Positions 35,006-46,866 of a stretch of DNA of 64,000 bases are shown one piece after another (positions within the stretch are counted from its first letter, which is position 1; every line of letters begins with the position of its first letter). The stretch lies in the NCBI GenBank assembly GCA_020086605.1, contig JACBWW010000016.1:25935168-25999167 (forward strand), in the 5' to 3' direction. A program made the position numbers and the translations under genes. The notes under the pieces were generated by a model. That model worked only from the letters and a program-made list of their open reading frames with translations. It did not search any database and was not told where the DNA came from. Source of the DNA: Lanius collurio. Its lineage: Eukaryota; Chordata; Aves; Passeriformes; Laniidae.

Positions 35006-38000
35006 GCTGGAGCACAAATGGGTTTTTAGACATCAATTTTTATTCAGTTGCTTTCCATGCCAGAGTTCCTTTGCTGAATATCAGCTATGCTTTGCGACAG
35101 CAGCGCCTGCTCTTGACTTCTATTCCTTGGCACTTCATCCTCCAGCCACACCAATGACATCCTCCTGATCACATTCAAGAGATTCCTGAGATACACGCAC
35201 ATATCATTTTCTCTCCAAGAGTTCTGATGGCTTTGCCAGTTAATTAAAATAGAACTTCAAAGGTTTTTTGTAATAGATTATAATATCTTTGGTTTCATGA
35301 CATCTGTTAAAATTTACAACTAAGGATGTCATTTTTGGTGAAAAACATGTTCTTTTACACCCAGCCCATTTATTTGTGTATTTATTTAGTGACAGAGCAT
35401 CTCATTTATAAGAAACATGTGAAAGCAATCATTAATCATGCTTTTGTCACAAAGCAGCTTCCCCAGCAGTTTGCTGAAAACCTACAGACAAGCTGCTCGG
35501 GTGTGGGTGTTCCGAGAACAGGCAAGGAGCCTTGCCAAGAGAGCTGATGGAGGAACCTCTCTGTTTCAATGTCTAGCAGGAAGAAAACAAAGAGGAAAAC
35601 AAAGAACCAGCAGATTAGACACTAGAGTTATCTGGGAAGGATGCAGCAGCGTGGATGGGAAAGGAAAGTAAATCAAAAGCAGCCGGTGAGACCAGGATTC
35701 TCAGTGTATCAGAACCATTCAGGATAAATTCACCTGTGTTTTTAGATCACTGCACAGCTCACAGGCTGTATTACAGCAGCACCTCAATGCATTCCTCCTC
35801 GAGAGGGAAACCAGTGACCCAGCCACAGACAGCCTTGTCTGACAATGACCCTGTGCTTGAGGCCGTGCTTATTGTAGTACACAGGCATTGTCCGTCCCCT
35901 CCTGCCCCCAGTGCCCCTGCCTGGAGTGCTGTGTGTGCCCAGGGTACTGCTGTGCCCTCCGTGGTCACCCAGGACGCAGATGTGGCAGTGCCCTTTGGGC
36001 ATGGTGGTAGGTCAGCGTTCTATCAAGTTTCCCTCATTTTCCCCTGCTATGCCTGGCTCACCTTGGGGCCTGCCCCCACAATATCAGCCCTTGACACAAG
36101 GCAGCTTACCCTGCATTCACTTGGGGAGGAGCACTGGTAACATACCTCACACCACTGCCACAGCATCATGGCAGGGGAAAAGAAGGAAGAAGCTCTCAAA
36201 AAATGAAAAGGGGGGAGAAGGCAGAAGGTTGTGTTGTACATCAAGGTTTGATCTCATTCCTAGAGACAAAGACCAGCAGGTGATCAAATTGCTGATTAGC
36301 AGCAAGTCCTGACTTCTCAGGTCACACAGATACTGGTTTCAGCAACTGTGATGGGCCATAGTTTCTTCACAAGGTCCCCATGGTATAGGAAGCCACCTGC
36401 TCTCACAGCAGTGGAGGATGAGGGAAGCACAAACACAAAGTTCTCTCAGGTAGAACATCATCTTAGGGCTGTTTGTCCCATTTTCACAGACAGCCTTTGC
36501 ACTCAGTTGTTGGAATAGCTGCAGAAAAGGCTTCACGCTTTTGCACATAATTCCTTTTAAAGGAGTGTGTTCTGCCTTGTTCTGTGCTGTAACCACAGCT
36601 TTAAAACGCTGGCATAACCACTGAAACACAACATGCCTGCTCATTTGATTTCCAATTTGTTTTAATGGTCATTCCAGTACTGGAAAGGACTCTGGGCACT
36701 GAACTGCCTCTGCAGATCTGTTCTGAGCAATCTGTAGAAGATTAATTTCAGTACATTGAAATGCCAGACCCCTCTCTGTGTATCAGTGCCTTAAAGAACA
36801 ACATCACCTCCTCTGCTCGGTGCAGAGCTCCCAGTGATGTTTATTCCATGGTCCCCTGGCCCCTGCAGGGTGGGCAGGGCCAGACCCGACACAGATGGAC
36901 ACACATGGCACTGGGGGCTCCCTCTCCCAGCCCCAACCTGCTGGGGACTGCTGGGACCAACCCCACTTCCACAGCAATTTACTTCTGATCCAGTTCCACA
37001 TTTTGGGTTGTTGTCTGCACACCCATCCCATTCTCCATGGGTGCTGTTCCTCTGCCCCCACCTCCAGAGAGCATATGTCTGCTTCTCACCCAGGCTGGGG
37101 ACAAACACGCTTTGGGGCCACCATGCAGGCAGCCATGGCCCACCCCTGCAGGAGACAGGCATGAAGGTCATTCTGTACCTCAGTGATTAATAGACAAATG
37201 TCTTCCCTGAGCATTCCTCTGCGCTTTAAAGAATGTACTCAGCGTTCAGCATGAACCAGAGCGTTTGCAGCTCAGCTGATGAAACTCATCTTCAAAAATC
37301 AATGAAAGATGAAAAGCCCAGTGTCCATTACCAGAAGGCTGAGATGCAGCAAGTCATCTTCTCAGAAACAGGAGTAAGAGTCCATAACGCACCATCCTGT
37401 ATCTGCAGGCAGCTGTGTATTAAATGTTAACAAACAGCTTTGTGCCTGCACTGCACTGAAAACTAGAAATTGTCCTCATCAGACATTGATGTAAAGATAA
37501 AAGAGCACAACTATACCCAAACCCTGCATTATTGTGATTTTTTTTCTTAAACACGCCTCTTCATTTTAGAGACTGTAGACTTCAAAACATAAAACCCCGC
37601 TGCCTTACAGAGCTGTGCAGAGGACCAGGTGTCCAAGCAGCAGAACACAGACTGGGTGGCAGCTTCACCAGATCCTGCTTCTAAAACATGTGGCCAACAG
37701 CAGCAATTCTTCCAACAGCCATGGGACTGTGAGCAAACACCGCAGAGTGGCAAGGAGCTAACCAAACCTTAGTAGTGGATGGCTCAGGTGACAGCCTTTT
37801 TCTCTAGGCAGGGACTTCTTGGTCAGTGCAGGGGAACAATTCAGAGCAGGTTGAAAAAAAATATTATTCCTGGTGGGTTTTGTGGCAAACACTGCAGCAG
37901 GATTACCAAAGGAGCTGGTGTCAAAGGACAACAGCAAAGTCACCCATGAGAGTCCTGGGCTGCAGTGAATCATCAGTGGGGCACATCAGACCTTGACCGA

Positions 38001-39078
38001 GGCTGTCTGAGCCTGGGTGGAAAAAGAGGAGCTCCAGCTATCTTCTGCCCTGGGTCTAACACTGCTTTCAGCCACAGAACACAGGTCACATCGTGTGCCG
38101 CTGCAATTGTCACTATTTCCCACAAAAAGGTAAAAATATCAGCTGTGTTACGAGTGAACCTCCAAAAGGCGGTAAAGATTCATACTAGTGCTGTAAATAC
38201 ATCCCAAACCTCCCATTTAGATGAGCTGGTTTCAACCTCTCACACTTCGGCTTCTGAACTTTTGTGCTCTTTAATTATGTATCCATGAGAAAACAGCAAA
38301 GGCCATCTTAAAAAAAAAAAAAAGGTTTAAAACTGAAAATCGGTTGGATCTCTGCTATTCTGAAGTACAAATTTAGGCAGTGCCAGATTGCCTCAGCTAC
38401 CTACTCCACCTCCATGCATCACAAAGCTCAGATGGCCTCACACTAGCCAGATCTAGTTGAAAAACATTATAAAAGCATAATTCTACTTCAGCTATTTTTC
38501 AGTAAAGTGGCAGGGATATTCACAGCCTCAAACCCTTTGAGCTAATTGTAGGTAAGGGACTTTGTGTGTGAGGACATGGAATGATTTGATCAGGAACTTC
38601 CCTTGGCTATCTCTCCATGCTCCTCCTAACAGTGCTGCAAACGCCAGATATGCCCAGGAGCACAGAGCTGTAGCAGTGCTCTGGAATCCCTCCAGTATGC
38701 TCCTCTGAAGTGAACTGCAACATCTTTTGAAGTAAAACCCTCTTGTAGGAATAAAGCAAGCTCCTAAAGGAGCAGGATGGGGGTATTGCATTAGTTCAGT
38801 GGGACATATTTTTATGTGACATCAGCATGGGTACAAAATCAATAGCTCAACATCTGGAAGTGTGCTGGCAACAAACAGTGCTGACTGCAGCAGAGGATCA
38901 CAGTCACACTACAGCACTAATACCATCATCGAGTCACAGTGACCCCAAACACACCAACACTGTCATGGGGGTGTGTGAGTCTCCAATGTCTCCATCAACC
39001 ACTAGCACAACGATGACCAAAGAGCACATCTTTTGTGCAATTCTTACAAACCTCGCTCTTGTTTGAACTGCCAAGGGG
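35006..39078. other. gene-free stretch, nothing recognised
   Basis: No exon, RNA gene or repeat family is recognised. Open frames reach 161 codons (35,655-36,140, plus) without a domain. A 14-A run lies at 38,310-38,323 with no element attached that I can name. Confidence 0.5.
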
Positions 39079-39180
39079 CACTTGGGGGGATGGTTTAGGG
39101 GTAGTCATGGTGGTGGTGGGTTAATGGTTGGATTAGATGATCTTGAAGATCTTTTCCAACACTGACAGTTCTGTGACTTC
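39079..39180 (+). mobile_element. CR1 LINE 3' end, sense
   Basis: The words 'gcacttggggggatggttta', 'gggttaatggttggattaga' and 'tgatcttgaagatcttttcc' followed by 'ttctgtgacttc' reproduce the CR1 3'-UTR of the 'gatggtttagtggtgg' type in order. About 100 bp remain. Confidence 0.9.
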
Positions 39181-40129
39181 ACATAACCCACCGTGTACAA
39201 AGGCCAGAGAAACAACCATGACCATGACCCATGGCCACTGCCAGTGCCCCGATTCAGTCTCATGTACACTTGACTTGTTTCATAACTTCAAACATCCTGT
39301 GACCTTCACTTGTTGCCAGAGGAAGGATTTAAGTGGTGCTTCAACTTTTGAGAAGATATTTGTTAATCCCTCCCTCATCTGTAATGCCCAGAGCCAGAGC
39401 CCTTCCCCACAGGACCTGCTTACAGCTTTCCCAAAGTACCTCTGCAGCAACCAAACCGACTCTCAGAATAATGAGGATCTCCTGGATAGGGCAAAGGGCT
39501 CCAGAGTGCCAAAATCACAACAGCCTCTGCTGCTCACCCAGTTGTAGGTTAGGTTATTTTACAATTTGCCCCTACACATCCAACCTGAAGAAAAATTGCT
39601 GCAAATTAAGGGCTTTCATTCAATCATCTTGTGGAATTTACTTTTATCACACCTACCCAAGGCGGTTCATGCGCCCATAAATGCAGAAATGGTCATTGAG
39701 GTGAGATGCCTTGGTGCAAAGTCAGTCATTAAACGCAGGTAGCAGATCCAGTGACCCACAAATGCCACAGCATGAGATTCGTGGGACACTCTTCCCTGCC
39801 CCCTCCACGAGCATGGGGCCTCTGCAGGCTGGGGGCCACTCAGGCCACAATGTTCTACAGGATCAGATCAGCATTTCAGTTGTCTAGGGCAAAATATATC
39901 CAAATCAAAGGGCATCTGAAGCAGCAATGTCAAATATGACAAGGCAGGCAGGAGCCAGGGCTAATAGCTGAGGACTTCCTGACTTTTTAAGCTGTTCAAT
40001 TGAACATTTAAAAGGTTTAGTCTCCTCCCAGGTCTTGAAAGCACCCCGGGGCAGGCTTAAGTAACTGCTTAGTTAGGCAGTGAGCTGCAAATTGCCTATT
40101 AAGTCTGACTGAAACTGTAAAATTGCTTT

Positions 40130-40165
40130 TCACAATGCAAATTAATGTAAATAAGAACAATTGGT
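40130..40165. promoter_or_regulatory. candidate enhancer core: POU, FOX and SOX-like words
   Basis: ATGCAAAT (40,135-40,142, perfect octamer) is followed by TGTAAATA (40,146-40,153, forkhead-type) and AACAATTGG (40,156-40,164, SOX-type). All lie within 30 bp and on one strand. A perfect octamer next to forkhead and SOX words is uncommon by chance, but a single sequence cannot show binding or conservation. Confidence 0.35.
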
Positions 40166-43100
40166 TACACATATCACAGACTATCAGATTGAGGACAGAT
40201 GATGCATACTGGTTTTTCCCCCTGAATTAGCATTGCTTTAAAGTTAAATTTAGTTTGTGTTGAAGAGGTCTGGATGTTCCTATGACAAATTCCATCAGTG
40301 CATTACAAAGGCACATCGGGATGTATGGCCTCCATTACATGAAATATAAACCTCCTCTTAGGCCAGGCACTGATACTTGCTTTCATGCCTAATAGAAATA
40401 CCAAAAAGCAAAGCCATTTGCTCAGCAGCACAGTCAGTCACATCTTAACCTCACTCTGGAGAGCGAGACCATGAATTTGTTATGAAGCCTTTAGGATGGA
40501 GGGAGCAAATCTGTGCACTTCAGAACCATCCATAGATGATCAAAGCCCCATCTGGAGCCCCTGGGCCCCACTCAGTCACTGGTGGGAGCAGCTGTGTGCC
40601 ACAGCTCTCACCCTCATCGCCAGAAGCGCTGCCTGGGCATTGCATTTTCAGATTTATTTCCCAAAGATGCAACAGAATGTATATCAGAAAGGTAAATTGG
40701 AATGAAAATCAGAAAGGTAAATCAGAAAGGACCCTTCTTTGTCTCATTCCAGGCTAAATGGAGGCACCTCCGGCAGGCACAACCAACTCAGCTGCTTTGG
40801 AAGAACAAGATCTATGTCAAGATGGACACTTCCAGTTCCAGTAGCCACTTCTATATCACAAATTCCTTCTTCAGGGAAGCTCCTGACAGCAAGGGGCATC
40901 AGCACTGCAGCAGGCAGAGCAAAGTTTTCTTCTCTGGTGGGGGGTGTTCTTATCAGAGGTTTTGCTTATCATAACTAACATATGTTATCTGAAAATTTAC
41001 ATTCCCATTAGCTACAGAAATAACTGTTGCCAGTTTATTACAGATTCTTGCATAAATCAGATATGCTGATAGCTCCCTGAGGAGTACAGCTCACCTTGGG
41101 GAGGGATGGAGAGCAGTGAATGAGACAGAGGCAATCACAGCACTTGGTACCAGTCACATGTCCTGTGGCCATGCCTGCCCACCCTGGAAAACGGGACACG
41201 GGAACCTCGTGGTGGAATGATGAGTCTCCTTTAGCTACACACTTGCAGGCTTGGGTTCTCAGGATGCAGATGTCGTGGGACCCATGAGGAGAATCAGCAA
41301 GGCTGGAAACTCAGCCCACATCTCACAGAACCACAGCCACAGGCCATGGACACCTCAATGCAGCCAGCTGTGATTTCAGGCTGTGCTCATCTCCTCCCCA
41401 CCTCGCTGTGCTGCTGTGCTCCCAGCAGCATTTTCTTCCCTGTTTCTAATATTTTAATTGCTGTTTTAAAGAACAGTATTTGGAAAGAGAGTCTGGTACA
41501 AGGTGCGCAGGTCAAATAAATTCCACGTTTGCTTATCTTCCAGAGGAAAAAAATAATTAGCCACAAGCCGGAGGTGTTTTCTTTCAGCCTCAGGGACGTT
41601 TCAGCAGCAGTCAGCTTTCTGCATCTCCCTCTCATTAACATATAGGCAGATATACATTAATTAGGCAAAAAGAACTTACACCAAATTTGAAATCATTGAC
41701 CTATATTTAAGGTTGGCTGTCTTGGTGTCCTCAGGGGTTTGTTCAAGTCTTGCTGTGTTTGGCTATGCTGAACGCATTAGAATCTTTTTGTATCACATTG
41801 CTCACTCTCTGGGACATAACATTTAAGGATCTTAATCCCTGGGTCAGTCAACCCACTCCTCACAGGGTCACCCTGTTCTTCCCCATGAAAAATCAATAGC
41901 CCAGAAAATAACAAATGCCTGAATCTGTAGGATTTCTGTAGCCCCAAGTCCCAGCTATGATCTTCTTCAGTCAGGCAATAATTCCATGGAAGCTGTTGCT
42001 GTGTTCTGTACCTGAATATATTTCTTTGATAGCAGCGCTCAGCACACGCACCTGCACTGAAAACCTGTATTACTCAACAACGAGGTATAAAATGAACCCT
42101 GAAAACCACCAAATTGGAATGTTAAAAGGCTGTTCCCCAGGCATCACAGAATTCCCGCAAATCATTAGTGCAGGACTTTACAACACTGTTACTACAGACA
42201 CAGGTATTTATTGGGGTTTGAGATGCTGGAAACAGGATCCCTGTGCACATAAAATCCCAGTGATTTAGTTTAATGCACTTTGTAAGTAAATTCTTGACAG
42301 ATGGATGAAGCACCAGAAGGGTGACACAAGGGAGTCAGCAGGTGGACAGAGAAGCCAAGAACGGACTGGCACTGATCAGATCATCCACACCAAATACCTT
42401 GAGACAAGCACAATCTGCCCACACAACAGACTGGCACTGACCAGATAAACAGCAAACACAGTGTGGAGTTGCAGCCCTCGGGCTCCACCCCGTTGCAGAA
42501 GCGGCTCCTGCCCAGGGCCTGAGGCTGCACAGAGACCCACAGCAGCCCTTCCCTGCGTGCCCAGGGGCTGAGACCCCCGGGCAGGCACAGCCCCCCTGCC
42601 CTGCAGTGGGCATGGCCCCCGCCCCGCCTCTCTGACACCAGTGTGTGCACACACACGCCTGCTTGGAGGGCTCGCCATCGCTAACATGTCCTTGTGAAGG
42701 CTCCTGCCAGGGCACATCCAAACAAAATCACCAGGCTGACATTCAGTGGTTACAAATAATCGTTGTAATTTTGCTCAAATGAAAAAAAATGGAGGTTTTA
42801 GAACAATTATAAAGCTAATGACCAGATATGCCTGTGTATCTTCCTGCTTTCTGATGTTACCTGTCCCTTGTGCTGCCTCCTACTCATGCCGATGGGCAGC
42901 TCTTACCTAGGTCCAGATGCCACTCCAGAGGTGGGGCTTTCAGTCAGTCCATACCGACATCACCAGGTGAAGGTGCCCTCCCTCTGGTCTGAAGAGCTGG
43001 CCAGGACTCAGGTCTGCATCTCTGGAGAGCTGAATGGTTTGAAGCATGTTTCTGACCTCCAGCTTTCCCTTAGAACCACCAGCTGTGGCATACTAAGATC

Positions 43101-45787
43101 AGGTTATTCCAAGTACAGGTATGCCATGATTACTGCCAGGTCTTGTTCACCACTTTTACAGCCTTATCATCCCATTGTCCTACTGAAATAAGTAACTTTC
43201 ACCTTCCCTGTAACACTATCTTTAAAAATTGATGGAACCTGTGGCTTGTCATGAATGCTGGACTTAGGGAGGGACTCAATGTGCAGAAGGCAGAGCAATG
43301 GCCTGGCTGAGAGACAGAGATAAAAAAAATCTCACAGTATTAGCTGCTCAAAATAAAAACACTCAAAACCTGCAGAAGAAATCAATCCTTCTGGGTCTCT
43401 CTTTTGCTGTAACCATCATAGGTGTTGATGTAACAATTACAAACAAAACTCCATTAAAAACCTGTACCATGTACGTCAGTGGTGCCTTTCAATGAGTTCA
43501 GCCTGAGGGACAGCCCACGTGTGCTGTTCCACTTGTTACCTCTCATCTTCACAGATGTCTCTTGACAGGCCCTTCTACAGCTGAACAGATTGTTTATGAT
43601 GTTCTAGAAGAAAAAGAGCTTCCACTGGTGAAACCAAAATTCTAACCAGAAGTGAAGGTTTGTTTTCTTCTGCGATACTTGAAAATAATCATTTACACAA
43701 AAAACCATTTCCAGAGATTATTATACCCACATAGCACATCTGCAAAAACCCACGGAGTTTTGCTCACCAACAGAGAGGTAAGAGCTTCACATATTAAAAC
43801 GCAACTGAAAAAATGTTTGGCTGTAAACATTTCCTGGATTAAATGTTGCCTGCTCCCATGTTGTTCTGAAGGCAGTGGCACAGTTTAATAGCACCTAGGA
43901 AGGATCACTGTCATTCCCTGTTTGTACTGCTGCTGCAGAGGCTGCTCTTGGTGCTGGACACCACAGCTTGGACCACCCAGAGCAGGGCCACCACGAGGCT
44001 TTGCCAAAGACCCTCCCCTCACCACAGCACAACTTTCCTCCTGAGCTTCCCAGGCAGAAAGAAGCTTGAGAACAGATCACCAAACTGAGTTTTTAACTGC
44101 ACACTAAGATCACTAGGGTCTCATCTCACAGCCCAATGAGAACCATTAAACACCAGTGAAGTCAGCTGCAGACCGAGCACCTCATCTCATTAGGGCTAAA
44201 CTACTCCTCACCATCAATCTTCAGCGAGATGATTTGGACAGAGCAATTTGCCCTTCTGTTTTGCAGATTTACTGCTTTCTTGTGGCTCCTTCTCCCAGAC
44301 CTTCTTTCCTCTGTTTGCTTTATTTTTCTCTTTTAAGCAGGAAAACTGGCCTCAGCTGCCTAAAATGCAATTTTCGGCCACAAATTGTTTATGACTTTCA
44401 ATGTGATTGTGGCAACATTCTCTGAGTGACAATAGAAATAAATAAATAACACCTTTTCACATTTTTGTAAAGAGTGGTTTTTGCCCTTGGCTGAGTTCTC
44501 CACATTCATTTATTGACTTAATTCTCAGTGACCAAAGCACACATTGGCTCCAGGACACGGCATTAAGATGTGTAAGCTGAGCAGAGCCAAACAAGGAACA
44601 AAATATTGCTGGTCAAGATTTCCAGCAATGATTGGAAATTTGCATAGCCAGCTTGCAACTTTTTCAGCATGTAATTTCTCAGTATGTTTGTTTGTTTTTA
44701 AATGGTGGCCCTCAAAATAATTATTTATTTCAGAAAAAAATTTGGCTGCCCTCTTTGTGCAAGCAGCATTCCCACTAAATATGAAACACAAGACAAGAGC
44801 AAGTGTTAAATACAAACCAAAGGACAGTCCCAGACATTGCAGAGCTGTGAGATGCAACAGGTTCTTCAGCAACCAGGCCTCAATGAAAAAACGCCGTGGG
44901 TCTGCCCCATCACTGCCACCAGTGTTGGTGTGGCAGTCCCAACAGCAAAAGGGTGCAGGAGAAGCCAGATATGCAGGGAAAAGTAATGGATTTCAGTAAG
45001 TCAAGGAATACTTGACTTCTGATACATCTGGAAAAATATACCCAGCTCCTACTTGAGAACTGACAAAGGAGCTGTAAATGTTGGTTTTTGTCACCACTCA
45101 GAGAAGAATTTGCCAGCCTGGCCTCTCACAGGTGATGGGGTGGATCACTGTGAGTCTGCAAGTACCTTGCTCCCAATGCTCATGTCCCAGGGAACGTGTG
45201 ACCAGGGTGTTCCAAAACCCACACTAGAGGTGCAGGGAAAAGCTCTGCCCAGGGAGCACAGGCAGGAGCAAGGGCAGGGTGAGCTCTTGCATCTGATTAA
45301 ATCAATCACTCCTCAGCAGCTTGTGCCTGCGGGAAATGCAGCACCAACCCAGCATTTGACCTCACTGATTTTTGAACACCACAGCACCTACATTAAATGT
45401 GCACTAAGTGTTGGGCTGGAGCAGACAAATCTCTCTGTGGCTCCAAGCCTGTGGCCAGGTAAAACAGTTCCCTCAGCCTGGTCTGAGGAACAGTGGCAGA
45501 GAGCAGCCTTTAGCTGGTGTGTGGTGTGGGGGAGCGAGATGGCACCAAGGGAAAACTTGAGCAGCTGTGTAAGATAAGCTGCCAGGAGAGATGTTCATCC
45601 TGGCACCCGTGCACACAGTAAAGCAGGGAATGCTTGTGGGAGGCTGGAACATGCACCTTTGAGATGACAAGCCTGTCACCCCTTCCAGCCTTGGAGAAGT
45701 GTCTGCTAGGAATGCAGCCAGAGATGCCATTAATTCATTAGAGTTAAACCTGTTAATGGTGGACACCCCAAGGCACCATCCCCTACC

Positions 45788-45824
45788 AAAAAAAAATAAA
45801 AAATAAAAGAGAGAGAGAGAAAAG
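45788..45824. repeat. A-rich and GA simple repeat
   Basis: Runs of A with single T interruptions pass into (GA)5-6 and then AAAAG. It could be the decayed tail of a retroposon, but no body is recognised next to it. Confidence 0.8.
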
Positions 45825-46524
45825 ATTAAAAGGAAGAAATCTCACTAATCACTAATCACTGGGATGGGCCAAAGTCTACCACATCCAGCAGGACAGCGAT
45901 TTCCACATATACTGCCCCTGTTCTTTGCAACATTAAAAGGTTGAATTGAAACTTTATTCACCACGTAAAAGTCACAGACTTGAGATCACAGTGCACAGTG
46001 ACCATGGTGTGGAGCCCCCCACGCTGCTGGCAGTGCCACTGGCAGCGCTGGGGAGCCCAGGTGGGCAGTGCCTGCTGAGCCAGGGCTGTGGTCAGGGAGG
46101 GACTGCAGCAAAGACCCGGCAGCTTCCCACAAAGCCAAGAGGGAGACAGACAAGGAGCAAATGCCCTGTACACACACAACTGCAATGTGTTTTAGCTTTT
46201 ACATAATAACTAAATCCCAACTCCCAGGATTCAGGGTTCAGTATTCTGTATCAGCAATAATGACTAAAACTACTGAAAGTCATTAAAGAACTTGCTAATC
46301 AGTCTCTTAATTGAGGCTATCTGTTTTGCTTTACACGGAGACAAATTAAGCAGGTTAAAGCAGCTCCCAGCGAACATCTGTTGAAGCAATTCAAAATTAA
46401 TGACAAATAAAACTGAGTTCCCTTTGTGGTTGATTTTTCTCCCAACTGTACCAATAAACATGCTGTCATGACTTGTCAATTCAAAACAACTTTGCAGCAC
46501 GTTCCCATTCCCTCACAACATCTG

Positions 46525-46866
46525 GGAATCACAAAATCGTTTAGGTTGGAAAAGCCCTACCAGACCATGAAGTCCAACCTTTCTCCAGCACTGCCAAGGC
46601 CACCACTAGCCCACATCCCCAAATGCCACATCCACACAGCTCTTAATCCCTGCAGGAATGCAGACTCCACCACTGCCCTGGGCAGTTGTTCCAGGGCTTA
46701 CCAACACTTTCTGGGAAGAAATTTTCGAAATTGAACCTGAGCCTTCCCAACACAGCTTGAAGTCATTTCCTCTTCTCCAGTCCCTTGTTCCCTGGGAGCA
46801 GAGCTTGGCCCCCACCTGGCCCCACCCTCCTGTCAGGGGCTTGTGGAGAGAGAGAAGGTCCCCCCG
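46525..46866 (-). mobile_element. CR1 LINE 3' fragment, antisense
   Basis: It starts with 'gaatcacaaaatcgtttagg' and 'ttggaaaagccctaccagac', then 'catgaagtccaacctt', 'ccactgccctgggcagttgt', 'tccagggcttaccaacactt', 'cctgagccttcccaacacag' and 'aggtcccccc'. The order is that of an antisense CR1 3' region of a subfamily different from the 15.6- and 62-kb copies. About 340 bp remain, with the 5' side missing. Confidence 0.9.

Larger units (their letters stand above)
39181..46524. other. gene-free stretch with one motif cluster
   Basis: Apart from the motif cluster at 40,130-40,165 and the simple repeat at 45,788-45,824, I see no gene, RNA or transposon in these 7.3 kb. 42,470-42,720 is GC-rich with overlapping minus-strand frames (91-128 codons) in three registers, which marks them as composition effects. 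A 174-codon plus frame (45,053-45,577) has no domain. Confidence 0.45.

Noticed and set aside
34510..35157. 215-codon plus-strand open frame
   Set aside because: It runs through a three-copy 28-bp repeat and a CR1 fragment and shows no domain, so it is a by-product of repeats.
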